Source of the DNA: Planctomycetales bacterium
GTDB lineage: Bacteria > Planctomycetota > Phycisphaerae > SM23-33
Assembly (NCBI GenBank): GCA_030631085.1
Contig: DAOVLV010000095.1
Coordinates: 1 to 6,880, forward strand
Length of the DNA: 6,880 nt
Direction: 5' to 3'
In this document: positions 1 to 6,844 of the stretch, one piece after another
Numbering within the stretch: the first letter of the stretch is position 1
Layout: each line of letters opens with the position of its first letter
Made by a program: the position numbers and the translations under genes
Notes under the pieces: model-generated
What the model was told of the DNA's origin: nothing
What the model saw: only the letters and a program-made list of their open reading frames with translations
The model's database searches: none

Positions 1-3000
1 ATAAACAGTTACGCTCTTATCCGACTCGAAACCGCAACGCGGTTCGACCCCGTCGTCAAAACTCCTGCCCTTGCGCACGAAGTAGAAGGCGTTAGCCTTA
101 CCCTTGAGGCGGTACAGGGCCGCTAAGCCCCTGAATGAGACTCCGTCGCATTTGACGGCCTTTTTCCCGGAAGATTCGATAGCCATATCCGTTACGGAGT
201 CTCTGAGGTCCACCTTCGCGCCGGTGTAATCCTTGTCGGAAATCCTGGTCATTCTGGCCTTGGGGTGTGTCGCATCGTGCGGGAAGATTACCGTTACGAT
301 ATTCCGCTTGCCCTTACTGTCGGTCTCGTAGGTCGAGTAGAGATATTTACCGACGAAACAGTTCTTCTCGCCGCCCATGTTGGCCAGCAGGCCAGGCTTG
401 ATAGACACCGAAGTCGGCGGCGTGCCGAGAAAGACGCTTACGAACACGTCGTGGCCGCTGTACGTGAACGGACCGATCTTCCATTTGTATTCCTGTTTGT
501 CGGAGGCAGTCGAGCTCTTATCTGAGTTGGGGTGCAGTGCGACGTTGACCTTGCTTGACGGCTTGTCGGCGTCCACCTCGTCGAACAGGACCCAGTATCC
601 GCCGCGCCCGTCCTGCGGGTGCACGAAGCAGAAGTTGCGTCGGTGTTTTCCGTTTGGCAGGGCATTTTTTGAATATCCGTCGGCGTAATCGAATCGTGGG
701 GCGGTGAAGCCCGCGATGATACCGGAGCCTTTTTTTGCAACGTGGTCCTTGCCGTCGATGAGTACGGTGTTGGCCGAGACGGCTGTGTGATGGACGTAAT
801 TCCACGAAAAGCCGAGCGCACCGTTGCCCCATCCGACATAACCGGAGTTGCGCAGTACGTGTTCGCCGTAAGCGCAAAGGTGAATCGCGTTGACCTCCTT
901 GTGTGAGTGTCCGTCGCCGCCGTGGCGGGTATTCTTGCAATTCCACAGTACGCCCATGAGCGACCGGTCGGAAGGGTTGTTTTCCCAGAACGCGGCGCAC
1001 CCGTCGGGCCAGATTCGGCTGAGCGGTTTTTTCGGCTTCGGAAGCGGCTTGTCCATGAGCGCGTAATGGAACAGTCCGCCGGATGGAGTCCGTCCGTTTG
1101 CGCACCAGGCGAGATTCCGGAAGGCCTGCATTGAGAATTTATGGACGCCGGGGTCGAACGGATCGTAGGCCCTGTTCGGCCCGGTATCGCCGAAGCCGAT
1201 CATCCTGCGGAACGGGCTGAAGCCTGCGCCGTAAAGCCACTCGTAGAAACCGTCAATCCTCGGGTCGGAGTACCAGGTCTTATCCTCGCCCGTGAACTCG
1301 AGGATATGGTGAAAGTGCATTTTGCCGTGTCTGGAGTTTGCGCTGCATATTGCATAACCCGGGCCGTCAAAGAACACGCCGTCCGAACTGAACCAGCCGG
1401 TGTAATTCGAACGCCACTTGGTCTTGGCGCTGTCGATTCGCCTGCGGTCGTTCCGGTACAGCGCCCAGAGGCCGTAATTGGCGGAATGATAAGAACTGAG
1501 CGATTTCCTGTGGTACCAGTCAGCGACCTTATCGAGTTTTGCCTCAATGTCGGCCCGTTTGGATTCCGGAAGGTCGTCGTAGATTACGTCGAGGGCCAAG
1601 ACGGAATTGAAGAAGGCCGCCTGCCAGTCCGCATTCAAATAGTACTGGCCGTTATGGCCCGTCCAGTCGCGGGCTTCGGCGAACAACTTGTCCCAATGGG
1701 ATAGCGCGTCCGTAATCTTTTTCCGGTAATACGTTTTGTTGTCCGGATCGAGGATATAAGCCAGAGCGCCTGCCCGCGCGATACCGGCCATGCTCGAATA
1801 CTTTTTGCCCACAAAAACGTCCTTCTTCGAGGTGTAATTGTGGCTCTTCATGTATGAGATAGCGTCGGCCTTCATCTGCTTCCACGGCGACTTGGCCGCT
1901 CGCGCACGCAGCGCGACGTAGTCCGCCTTTTTCACAATCAGAAAAGGATGCTTAACTTTCCGTGTCGTAAAGTTTCGCTCTTTGCCTTTCGTGCAGTTTC
2001 CTGCTCCGTCTGTGCTCTCTACCACAAAGTAATACTTCGTGTTATTGGCAAGCCCCGTCAGGACTATCCGGTGAGATTTCACATATGAAGTGCTTTCGGC
2101 CATTTTCTTATACCCACGGGAAGACGTGCCATATCTAACTATACTCCTGCACGCTTCATCTGTCTTCCAGAGGACAGCCGCGCTTACGCCGTACACACCC
2201 TCAATTTTCAATTCCGATGCGACGGGAGGAGTCTTGTCCTCAGTGAGAACAATGTCGGCCTTTGCGGTTCCGCCCTCCTTCACCGTTACATTTGCTTTTA
2301 CGCCTCTGCTGAAACCTTTCCTTGCGACTTCCACGTCATACGTCTCCGCCGGGACGGTAATCGTGTATCTTCCTTCTCCGTCCGTCGTGGTGCGGAAATG
2401 TCCGGCTTCGACCGTCGCTTCGCTTATCGGATTTCCGTCGGCGTCTGTTATCCTGCCGGCAACTGTGCCACGGGGACTTTCATTCCAGTAGCGTTGCAGA
2501 ATCTCCTCCGCGGTCAGGGCGCGGGAGTAGATTCTGATTTCATCAATGGTTCCATTGAAAGGGTAGAGCCATTTGTCTTCGGCGCGCCAAGCCCCGATAT
2601 GCAGGTTCGACATGGATGAATGTATCTGTGTAGGAGCGGGGCAGATGGAAGGGTCCTGCCTGCCGTTGACGTATATCCTCATAGTCTTACCGTCGGAAGT
2701 CGCGGCGACGTGGGTCCACTTATCGGCGGGTATCGTTCCGGAAGACTTATGCCATGTTCCGGTTATACCTGCGGGAGAAAGACCGAAATTGACGAGTTTC
2801 CCCTCAGAATTAACGTCCAGTTCCAGGCAGCGCTGATTTGATTCGTCGCAAGGCCATCTTTCCAGTATGGAGTACCTGCCCGTCAGGGGAGTCTTTATCC
2901 AGCACATCAGAGTGATTTCTTTGGTTATGCTGTTCAGACTGGCGGATTTGGGAACCTTCACGTAATCGTCCACGCCGTCAAAGAGCAAACCCCCTCCGAC

Positions 3001-3213
3001 TCTGCCCTTTGCCCAGACGGCCCCGTGGATTGTGCCGTGGTTGCCGTGGCCGGAGGTGTCGAGGAGTTGATTGCCTTTGCCCTCGTCAAACTTCCAACAG
3101 GCGACAAGCCCCTGGCTGTCCCGGGCGGTGCACGCTGTTGCGGACAGCGCAGTGAGAATTAAAATCGACAGTACCGGAATTAATCCTCTACATCGAGTCG
3201 CTATTGTTTCCAT
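1..3213 (-). CDS. Giant modular exported lyase: LamG + CarboxypepD-reg + Fn3 + heparinase II/III-like (3' end outside window)
   Basis: The frame is open for 1071 codons from ATG 3213 to the window edge with no stop, so the C-terminus is missing. Residues 1-28 form a signal peptide (Arg7/Arg9, hydrophobic 11-23); SATAC at 24-28 could be a poor lipobox. Residues about 35-240 are a LamG/concanavalin-like fold: LVACWKFDEG, DTSGHGNHG, FDGVDDYV, the strand DEIRIYSRAL. Residues 249-324 are a carboxypeptidase-regulatory-like beta-sandwich (AGRITDADGNPI, TTTDGEGRYTI). Residues 329-416 are Fn3 (PPVASELKIEG, VLTGLANNTKYYFVV). Residues about 420-730 are a helical toroid of the alginate lyase/heparinase type, with candidate active-site residues Asn579 and Tyr620. 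From about 735 comes the heparinase II/III beta-sheet domain with HSHKEVNAIHLCAYGE (His769 aligns with the catalytic His of PL12) and NTVLIDGKD. It probably cleaves a uronate polysaccharide by beta-elimination; the substrate is unknown. At the site where relatives have His before NTV, this protein has Ala814. The Shine-Dalgarno is weak (GGGA, about 10 nt upstream). Domain calls are firm; specificity is not. Confidence 0.9.
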   Translation of the reverse strand, partial: METIATRCRGLIPVLSILILTALSATACTARDSQGLVACWKFDEGKGNQLLDTSGHGNHGTIHGAVWAKGRVGGGLLFDGVDDYVKVPKSASLNSITKEITLMCWIKTPLTGRYSILERWPCDESNQRCLELDVNSEGKLVNFGLSPAGITGTWHKSSGTIPADKWTHVAATSDGKTMRIYVNGRQDPSICPAPTQIHSSMSNLHIGAWRAEDKWLYPFNGTIDEIRIYSRALTAEEILQRYWNESPRGTVAGRITDADGNPISEATVEAGHFRTTTDGEGRYTITVPAETYDVEVARKGFSRGVKANVTVKEGGTAKADIVLTEDKTPPVASELKIEGVYGVSAAVLWKTDEACRSIVRYGTSSRGYKKMAESTSYVKSHRIVLTGLANNTKYYFVVESTDGAGNCTKGKERNFTTRKVKHPFLIVKKADYVALRARAAKSPWKQMKADAISYMKSHNYTSKKDVFVGKKYSSMAGIARAGALAYILDPDNKTYYRKKITDALSHWDKLFAEARDWTGHNGQYYLNADWQAAFFNSVLALDVIYDDLPESKRADIEAKLDKVADWYHRKSLSSYHSANYGLWALYRNDRRRIDSAKTKWRSNYTGWFSSDGVFFDGPGYAICSANSRHGKMHFHHILEFTGEDKTWYSDPRIDGFYEWLYGAGFSPFRRMIGFGDTGPNRAYDPFDPGVHKFSMQAFRNLAWCANGRTPSGGLFHYALMDKPLPKPKKPLSRIWPDGCAAFWENNPSDRSLMGVLWNCKNTRHGGDGHSHKEVNAIHLCAYGEHVLRNSGYVGWGNGALGFSWNYVHHTAVSANTVLIDGKDHVAKKGSGIIAGFTAPRFDYADGYSKNALPNGKHRRNFCFVHPQDGRGGYWVLFDEVDADKPSSKVNVALHPNSDKSSTASDKQEYKWKIGPFTYSGHDVFVSVFLGTPPTSVSIKPGLLANMGGEKNCFVGKYLYSTYETDSKGKRNIVTVIFPHDATHPKARMTRISDKDYTGAKVDLRDSVTDMAIESSGKKAVKCDGVSFRGLAALYRLKGKANAFYFVRKGRSFDDGVEPRCGFESDKSVTVY

Positions 3214-3341
3214 TTTGTCGTTTCCCGTTCTTTCTTTTCATGGTTACGCCCACACCTTAAAGCGGAGCGCAGCGAAGCTCGTGGGTGCATGCTGCAAAAT
3301 AGAATATCGAACACGGAATTTCATGAAGTAAAAAAACGCAG
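3214..3341 (-). other. Leader and probable promoter region of the modular lyase gene
   Basis: This gap lies between the large palindrome and the start of the modular lyase gene. Its distal part (about 3290-3335) is AT-rich on the minus strand, with hexamers such as TATTCT (3301-3306) and TTCATG (3322-3327) only 15 nt apart, so no convincing sigma-70 promoter can be called. If the upstream palindrome stops transcription, the lyase gene would need its own promoter here. A small palindrome (listed separately) would sit in the 5' leader. The purine-rich stretch before the ATG offers only a weak GGGA as ribosome binding site. Confidence 0.3.
3248..3286. repeat. Small REP-like imperfect palindrome in the leader of the modular lyase gene
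   Basis: CCCAC at 3249-3253 pairs with GTGGG at 3281-3285, and GAGC at 3265-3268 pairs with GCTC at 3277-3280 around an 8-nt loop. An unpaired stretch (3254-3264) on one side makes the structure lopsided. No protein is encoded here. It could be a dispersed extragenic palindrome or part of a 5' leader structure. Only one copy is visible, so calling it a repeat family is inference. Confidence 0.45.
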
Positions 3342-3424
3342 GGTGCCGTGGTCGCGGTGTTTGCGACCACGTTCACGTCCGCACGTCAACGTGGCCGCAA
3401 ACACCGCGGCCACGGCACCTTTAT
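3331..3424 (-). terminator. Possible terminator of the PL12-like lyase gene, formed by the large palindrome plus T-run
   Basis: On the minus strand the hairpin directly follows the TAG stop (3425-3427). After the stem comes CTGCG and then six Ts (3336-3331). The 5-nt separation between stem and T-run and the overlong stem make this an atypical Rho-independent terminator, so a termination role is plausible but unproven. Confidence 0.4.
3342..3419. repeat. 78-nt near-perfect inverted repeat between the two lyase genes
   Basis: Arms of 32 nt (3342-3373 and 3388-3419) are complementary except at t3352/g3409 and a3366/c3395. The stem resumes past a C/C mismatch (3374/3387) with ACGT/ACGT (3375-3378 with 3383-3386) and closes on the loop CCGC. 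That makes 34 Watson-Crick pairs in 37 positions. It starts five nt after the lyase stop codon on the minus strand and is followed, five nt past the stem, by a run of Ts. It could end transcription of the PL12-like gene, but the stem is far longer than a normal intrinsic terminator. A mobile palindromic element (MITE or REP type) inserted just after the gene is more likely. No target-site duplication is obvious. Confidence 0.85.
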
Positions 3425-5377
3425 CTATCGAATCCAGGTCTTCTTGTTTTTCAGGTCGTAGCCGATGCGGGCGGTAACGGTTCCGACGGTAACGTCCAGT
3501 TCAATCCGGCCTGCTCCGGGGGCGGGTGAGCCGACCAGCGAAACCTTCGTTTCAGGGCACGTCCCTTCATACGGCACGACGAGCGTAACGAATCTTACCG
3601 CCGCGGTTCCCGACGTCTTATTGATGCGGAAGCGGAAGGCCGGTCGGGGTTGTTTTTTTCCGTACTTAAATGAGACCTGGCCATTTTCCTTCCGCAAGAC
3701 CATAGCCTCCTGCGCCAGGCTGCGGATCAGAACGTTGGAACCCTTCTTGAAATCGGTGCGAACCGAAGGCAAGGCCCTGTCAAACACAGCCTCGCCCGGA
3801 GCGAGTTGGAAATGCAAATCCACGTTTCCCTCTGCCTTACCGATGGCCTCGTCAACGAGAACGAAGAACTTCTTCTTTACGAACAAGACGGCCCGGCGGT
3901 GGGTCAGGTTCTTGTAACTACCGTTCTCGACAACCAGCACATCCAGGTTTTTCCCGGGTTTCCAAAGGCGCAGTGCCGGCTTGTAGGCGCTATTCTTCCC
4001 GTCGAGCGTCAGCGTCTGGTGAACGCGGGTCTGTTTGAACCATTTCCGCCCAGCCGGGTTGCCGTGGTAGATGTAAGTGCCCGAGTCGGGCATCAGCCGC
4101 CGCCCGGCTGCGTACAGTTCGAACGTGCCGTTGTCCGGCTGGCAGTGCCAGAAAGGCCCAGGCCCGCACTTGAGGATAAGGCAGATTGCCTTTTCGTCCC
4201 AGCCGCTGCGCATCGAATAGAATCCGCTGTCGGTCAGGGCGTAGGCGGTCTGTTTTGGCTTTGTGCCTTCCTTGCCGGCAGTGGCGACATACAGAAAATC
4301 TTTCCGCCCAAAGACGCCGGCCGCTTTGGCCAGCATCGGCCGGACGCGCACCGGGCTGGACGTGTCGCCGAACTGGGCGCTCGAGCCGTCCGGCAGACCT
4401 AGTTTCATCAGCACCTCGCACATCTTCTCCAGTTGCCTGTAGTACTGGTCGCCGAAGGCCTTTTCCTGCCCGTTCATTTTCGCCAGTTTGTGGGTCCGAG
4501 CAAACCATCCAATACACCCGGCGTGGTAGCTGAGGGTCTGCTCGACCTGGTGTCCATCGCGGCGGATTTGCTTTTTGATCTCGGCGCTCAGGTGTCGGAT
4601 GGCCTTGTCGCGCCATTTCTTCGCGTCCTTGAACTCCGGAAACATTATCGCGATGAAGGCAGCGCCCTCCGCCTCCATCAGCCCGTGGTTCTCCGGCGTG
4701 AATCGCTCAACCAGATAAGAGGCATGGTCGTGGCAACTGTTCAGGAATGTTACCAGCACATCCGGCGTGAAGGACGGGGAGTCCAGGAAACGCTGGTAAA
4801 GCCCCATCCAGGAGTGCCCGCGGATACCGGCCTCGATTCGCCGCCAGGGAGTAACGGTGTAGTGGTATTTACCGTCAACCGGGTTCTTGCGAGCCCAGTC
4901 CCGCAATTGCAGACACCACTCGCGTGCGTATTTCTCGTCGCCCGTGTGCCAGTAGGTCCGCGCCATGGCGTCCCAGAAGTACATCCGATGCAACTGCCAG
5001 ATCCACTCGTGGTCCGGAACGGGATTGGTGGCCCAGTCGATGTCCTTGCCGACAAAGTACGGCGGATAACTGCCCTGGGTTATAAAGACATGCTTCAGGG
5101 CGTCGTTGGCGATCTTGATATCACGAGCGTTGGCGTACTTACCGCGCGATTTTTTCCTGTCGGCGCGGTTGACGGGGTGCTTGACCGATTTTCGCGCGCG
5201 GTAATAGGCCAGAAGTTCCTTCGCCGCCTTGGCCGGATCGTCGGCAGAGGCCTTGACCTTTTCCAATCCCGGGCGGTTCAAGTCCAGGCGTTTCAGCAGG
5301 GTCTTAGTCGAATCTTCCATTTGCGGCGCTCCTGATAGAACCATCGTGGTGAAAAACAAAATCACATGGGTAGTCAT
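3425..5377 (-). CDS. Heparinase II/III-family polysaccharide lyase, PL12-like (heparin-sulfate-lyase type)
   Basis: This 650-residue exported enzyme is close in length to characterised heparinase III proteins (about 660). Residues 1-17 are a signal peptide (VILFFTTMVLSGA). A helical linker (about 25-95) leads into the alpha/alpha toroid (about 100-375), with the family signature EWIWQLHRMYFWDAMA and RRIEAGIRGHSW. The C-terminal beta-sandwich covers about 380-650. All expected catalytic positions are present: Asn230-His231 in FTPENHGLMEAEG, Tyr284 in QTLSYHAG, His411 in PFWHCQPDNGTFELY and His453 in RVHQTLTLDGK. The Asn-to-Tyr spacing of 54 residues equals that recalled for Bacteroides heparinase III (Asn240, Tyr294). 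By family knowledge it cleaves hexosaminyl-uronate linkages by beta-elimination, giving an unsaturated uronate end. Real substrate is inferred, since PL12-like proteins in environmental bacteria may act on other uronate glycans. ATG 5377 is chosen over TTG 5389 because GGAG lies 6 nt before it. The stop is TAG. Confidence 0.93.
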   Translation of the reverse strand: MTTHVILFFTTMVLSGAPQMEDSTKTLLKRLDLNRPGLEKVKASADDPAKAAKELLAYYRARKSVKHPVNRADRKKSRGKYANARDIKIANDALKHVFITQGSYPPYFVGKDIDWATNPVPDHEWIWQLHRMYFWDAMARTYWHTGDEKYAREWCLQLRDWARKNPVDGKYHYTVTPWRRIEAGIRGHSWMGLYQRFLDSPSFTPDVLVTFLNSCHDHASYLVERFTPENHGLMEAEGAAFIAIMFPEFKDAKKWRDKAIRHLSAEIKKQIRRDGHQVEQTLSYHAGCIGWFARTHKLAKMNGQEKAFGDQYYRQLEKMCEVLMKLGLPDGSSAQFGDTSSPVRVRPMLAKAAGVFGRKDFLYVATAGKEGTKPKQTAYALTDSGFYSMRSGWDEKAICLILKCGPGPFWHCQPDNGTFELYAAGRRLMPDSGTYIYHGNPAGRKWFKQTRVHQTLTLDGKNSAYKPALRLWKPGKNLDVLVVENGSYKNLTHRRAVLFVKKKFFVLVDEAIGKAEGNVDLHFQLAPGEAVFDRALPSVRTDFKKGSNVLIRSLAQEAMVLRKENGQVSFKYGKKQPRPAFRFRINKTSGTAAVRFVTLVVPYEGTCPETKVSLVGSPAPGAGRIELDVTVGTVTARIGYDLKNKKTWIR

Positions 5378-5383
5378 AACTCG

Positions 5384-5387
5384 CTCC
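5384..5387 (-). promoter_or_regulatory. Ribosome binding site that fixes the start of the PL12-like lyase
   Basis: GGAG on the minus strand is followed by a 6-nt spacer and ATG 5375-5377. The upstream in-frame TTG (5387-5389) overlaps this GGAG, so starting there would bury the binding site in the coding region and prepend four residues (MERV) to the signal peptide. Confidence 0.75.
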
Positions 5388-5398
5388 AAGCAAATAAA

Positions 5399-5444
5399 GG
5401 TGGGCCTCGCTCCACGAAGTGGTCTGCGACCGCTCGGCCCAGCC
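5399..5444. repeat. REP-like nested palindrome between the orphan gene and the PL12-like lyase
   Basis: TGGGCC at 5401-5406 pairs with GGCCCA at 5436-5441. Inside, CGC (5408-5410) pairs with GCG (5426-5428), and CCAC (5412-5415) pairs with GTGG (5419-5422) around GAA. It begins right at the stop codon of the upstream gene and fills most of the 66-nt gap. On the minus strand it is followed by CCTTTATTTG, so a weak terminator or attenuator role is possible. The form (GC-rich, nested, gene-end position) resembles dispersed extragenic palindromes. Only one copy is seen here. Confidence 0.6.
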
Positions 5445-6811
5445 TACCGTACCTTTGGTTTTACCGGCTTGTTCAGTTCTTTCAGTGCATCGATTCCGGC
5501 TTCTTTGAGGCCTATCTCGTCGAGGTAGGCCGCGCGGGGTGGCTTGGGTTTGGTGATTTTTCGCTCGGCGAAAAGCCTTGCTATCACCTTGGCCTCGTCG
5601 ATGTGCACCCGGCATCGGCCCAGATTACCAACGGCGTCGTGACGAGTCCGCCACAACAACTCTTTCGTCCTCTTCTTCCTGTTCTGGAAACTGAAATCGG
5701 CGTCAACCAATTCTGCAATCAGCACAATTTCATCGTCGGCGCTGAGCGGCATCAGCCGACCGACCTGCTGCCGGCCTATGCGGGGAATCTGAAAGTCTCG
5801 TTCCCTCGGAACGCGGGCGAGCATGGCGCATGGCTGGAGGCCTCGGAAACCGCGAAGATGCTCCAGGAGCAACACCCGCATCATCACAGGCTGGGCCATC
5901 TCGACGTATTTTCGCTTCTCGGCGGCTTCGCGACCCGTTCGATAATCCTGCACGACGCCCTTCTGACTGACATATCGCACGACGCGAACGCTGTTCTTGA
6001 AAGCGGATACGGACGTAGCCGCCCGGACTATTGCCTCTGCTGCATCGGCCCGTTGCGTCTGGGCAAGCGTCGCGGCTATATCAAGCGCGTTAAAACCTTC
6101 GGGTTCGGCGAGTTTTTTGATGTATCCGGGGATGTTATCAGTACCGATACCGGTGAAATCCAATGCCGCCACTGCCCTCTCGGCTGCGACGTTGAGCGGG
6201 TCGTCAACGTCGCTACGATCGACGCCGGTTGTGGCTGAGGCGCACCAGAACGCCGTCGCCGTCGGAGCGTGGAACAGGATCGCCCACGCATTGACCCGGC
6301 TGGAACGGGAATAAACCACCTTTCCGGCAACCGTACGTCGTGAGCCGCGATGCGGAACCGGCTCATGGTGAAAACCTATCACCAGGACAAATTCGTAACC
6401 TTCCGGGAAACCCGCTTTTGGCTGGACTGCTCTTTTGAGCGTATCGGTAAGAACGACTTTTTTTATCCCCGCCTTTTTCAACGGTTCGACGACATTTTTC
6501 AGCAGTTCGTCCTTAACGCCGATGGGCCAATAACTTTTCGCCGATTCGCCGCCGCCGAAGGGCGAGCGGGCGAGGACGGCCACTGCCTTGGTTTTTTTAT
6601 CGAATTTCGCCCACGCCCTGGCCGCCTCGCTGCCACGACCGGCAGCCTGCGCAGCAAGCGTTACATATTCATCCTGAAACTTATAGAGAAATTCGACACG
6701 GTTCTTGTCGATCTTGCGCACTTTCCGCAGCGCTTTGATCTCCGCCGGCGTAACGGCCAGAACTGAACCAGTTACAACCAGTATCGAAAACAGTCCAATC
6801 AAGCCTCTCAT
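5444..6811 (-). CDS. Exported protein of unknown function (455 aa)
   Basis: I do not recognise this protein. ATG 6811 follows GGAG with a 7-nt spacer. Residues 1-19 are a clear signal peptide (GLIGLFSILVVTGSVLA, cleavage after Ala19), so the product is exported. Residues 20-140 are Lys/Ala-rich and mostly helical, with an alternating stretch around 105-150 (KKAGIKKVVLTDTL, YEFVLVIGFHHE) that looks like beta-alpha-beta. Residues 172-220 hold a hydrophobic strand and small-residue segment (AWAILFHAPTATAFWCASAT). Residues 240-265 are an Ala-rich helix. From about 300 to 415 the composition changes to Arg/Leu/Gln-rich with a Met cluster (PVMMRVLLLEHL), then the Lys/Pro tail returns. It sits 66 nt upstream of the PL12-like lyase in the same orientation, so co-expression is plausible, but no enzymatic role can be assigned. 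Confidence 0.72.
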   Translation of the reverse strand: MRGLIGLFSILVVTGSVLAVTPAEIKALRKVRKIDKNRVEFLYKFQDEYVTLAAQAAGRGSEAARAWAKFDKKTKAVAVLARSPFGGGESAKSYWPIGVKDELLKNVVEPLKKAGIKKVVLTDTLKRAVQPKAGFPEGYEFVLVIGFHHEPVPHRGSRRTVAGKVVYSRSSRVNAWAILFHAPTATAFWCASATTGVDRSDVDDPLNVAAERAVAALDFTGIGTDNIPGYIKKLAEPEGFNALDIAATLAQTQRADAAEAIVRAATSVSAFKNSVRVVRYVSQKGVVQDYRTGREAAEKRKYVEMAQPVMMRVLLLEHLRGFRGLQPCAMLARVPRERDFQIPRIGRQQVGRLMPLSADDEIVLIAELVDADFSFQNRKKRTKELLWRTRHDAVGNLGRCRVHIDEAKVIARLFAERKITKPKPPRAAYLDEIGLKEAGIDALKELNKPVKPKVR

Positions 6812-6818
6812 AGCGATT

Positions 6819-6822
6819 CTCC
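6819..6822 (-). promoter_or_regulatory. Ribosome binding site of the exported orphan gene
   Basis: GGAG within a G-rich stretch on the minus strand lies 7 nt before ATG 6809-6811. It supports this start together with the signal peptide that follows. Confidence 0.7.
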
Positions 6823-6844
6823 GCCCCCTCGGTATTCCGGCTTT

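Noticed and set aside
518..1105. 195-residue Arg-rich open frame on the minus strand
   Set aside because: It is an out-of-frame shadow of the modular lyase; low-complexity Arg/Pro/Thr composition and no domains.
1141..1704. 187-residue open frame on the plus strand
   Set aside because: It is antisense to the toroid domain of the modular lyase and has no domain or start support.
2090..2491. 133-residue plus-strand open frame rich in Ser/Pro/Val
   Set aside because: It is antisense to the CarboxypepD-reg and Fn3 modules, which read cleanly on the minus strand.
3188..3241. 17-residue mini-ORF (MKRKNGKRQNGN...) overlapping the start of the modular lyase gene
   Set aside because: It has no Shine-Dalgarno at suitable spacing and a composition expected from a purine-rich leader; a leader-peptide role cannot be supported.
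3342..3419. CRISPR repeat or tRNA-like structure
   Set aside because: It is a single inverted repeat with no direct repeat units or spacers, and it lacks a cloverleaf, anticodon arm or CCA end.
4433..5335. 300-residue open frame on the plus strand
   Set aside because: It lies wholly antisense to the PL12-like lyase, whose catalytic motifs and signal peptide are intact; the plus-strand product shows no recognisable domain or export signal.
5366..6238. 290-residue open frame on the plus strand, opposite the orphan gene
   Set aside because: It is codon-aligned with the minus-strand gene, where reverse-complement codons naturally stay open. It has no good start context. It is kept only as an alternative in the composition-break finding.
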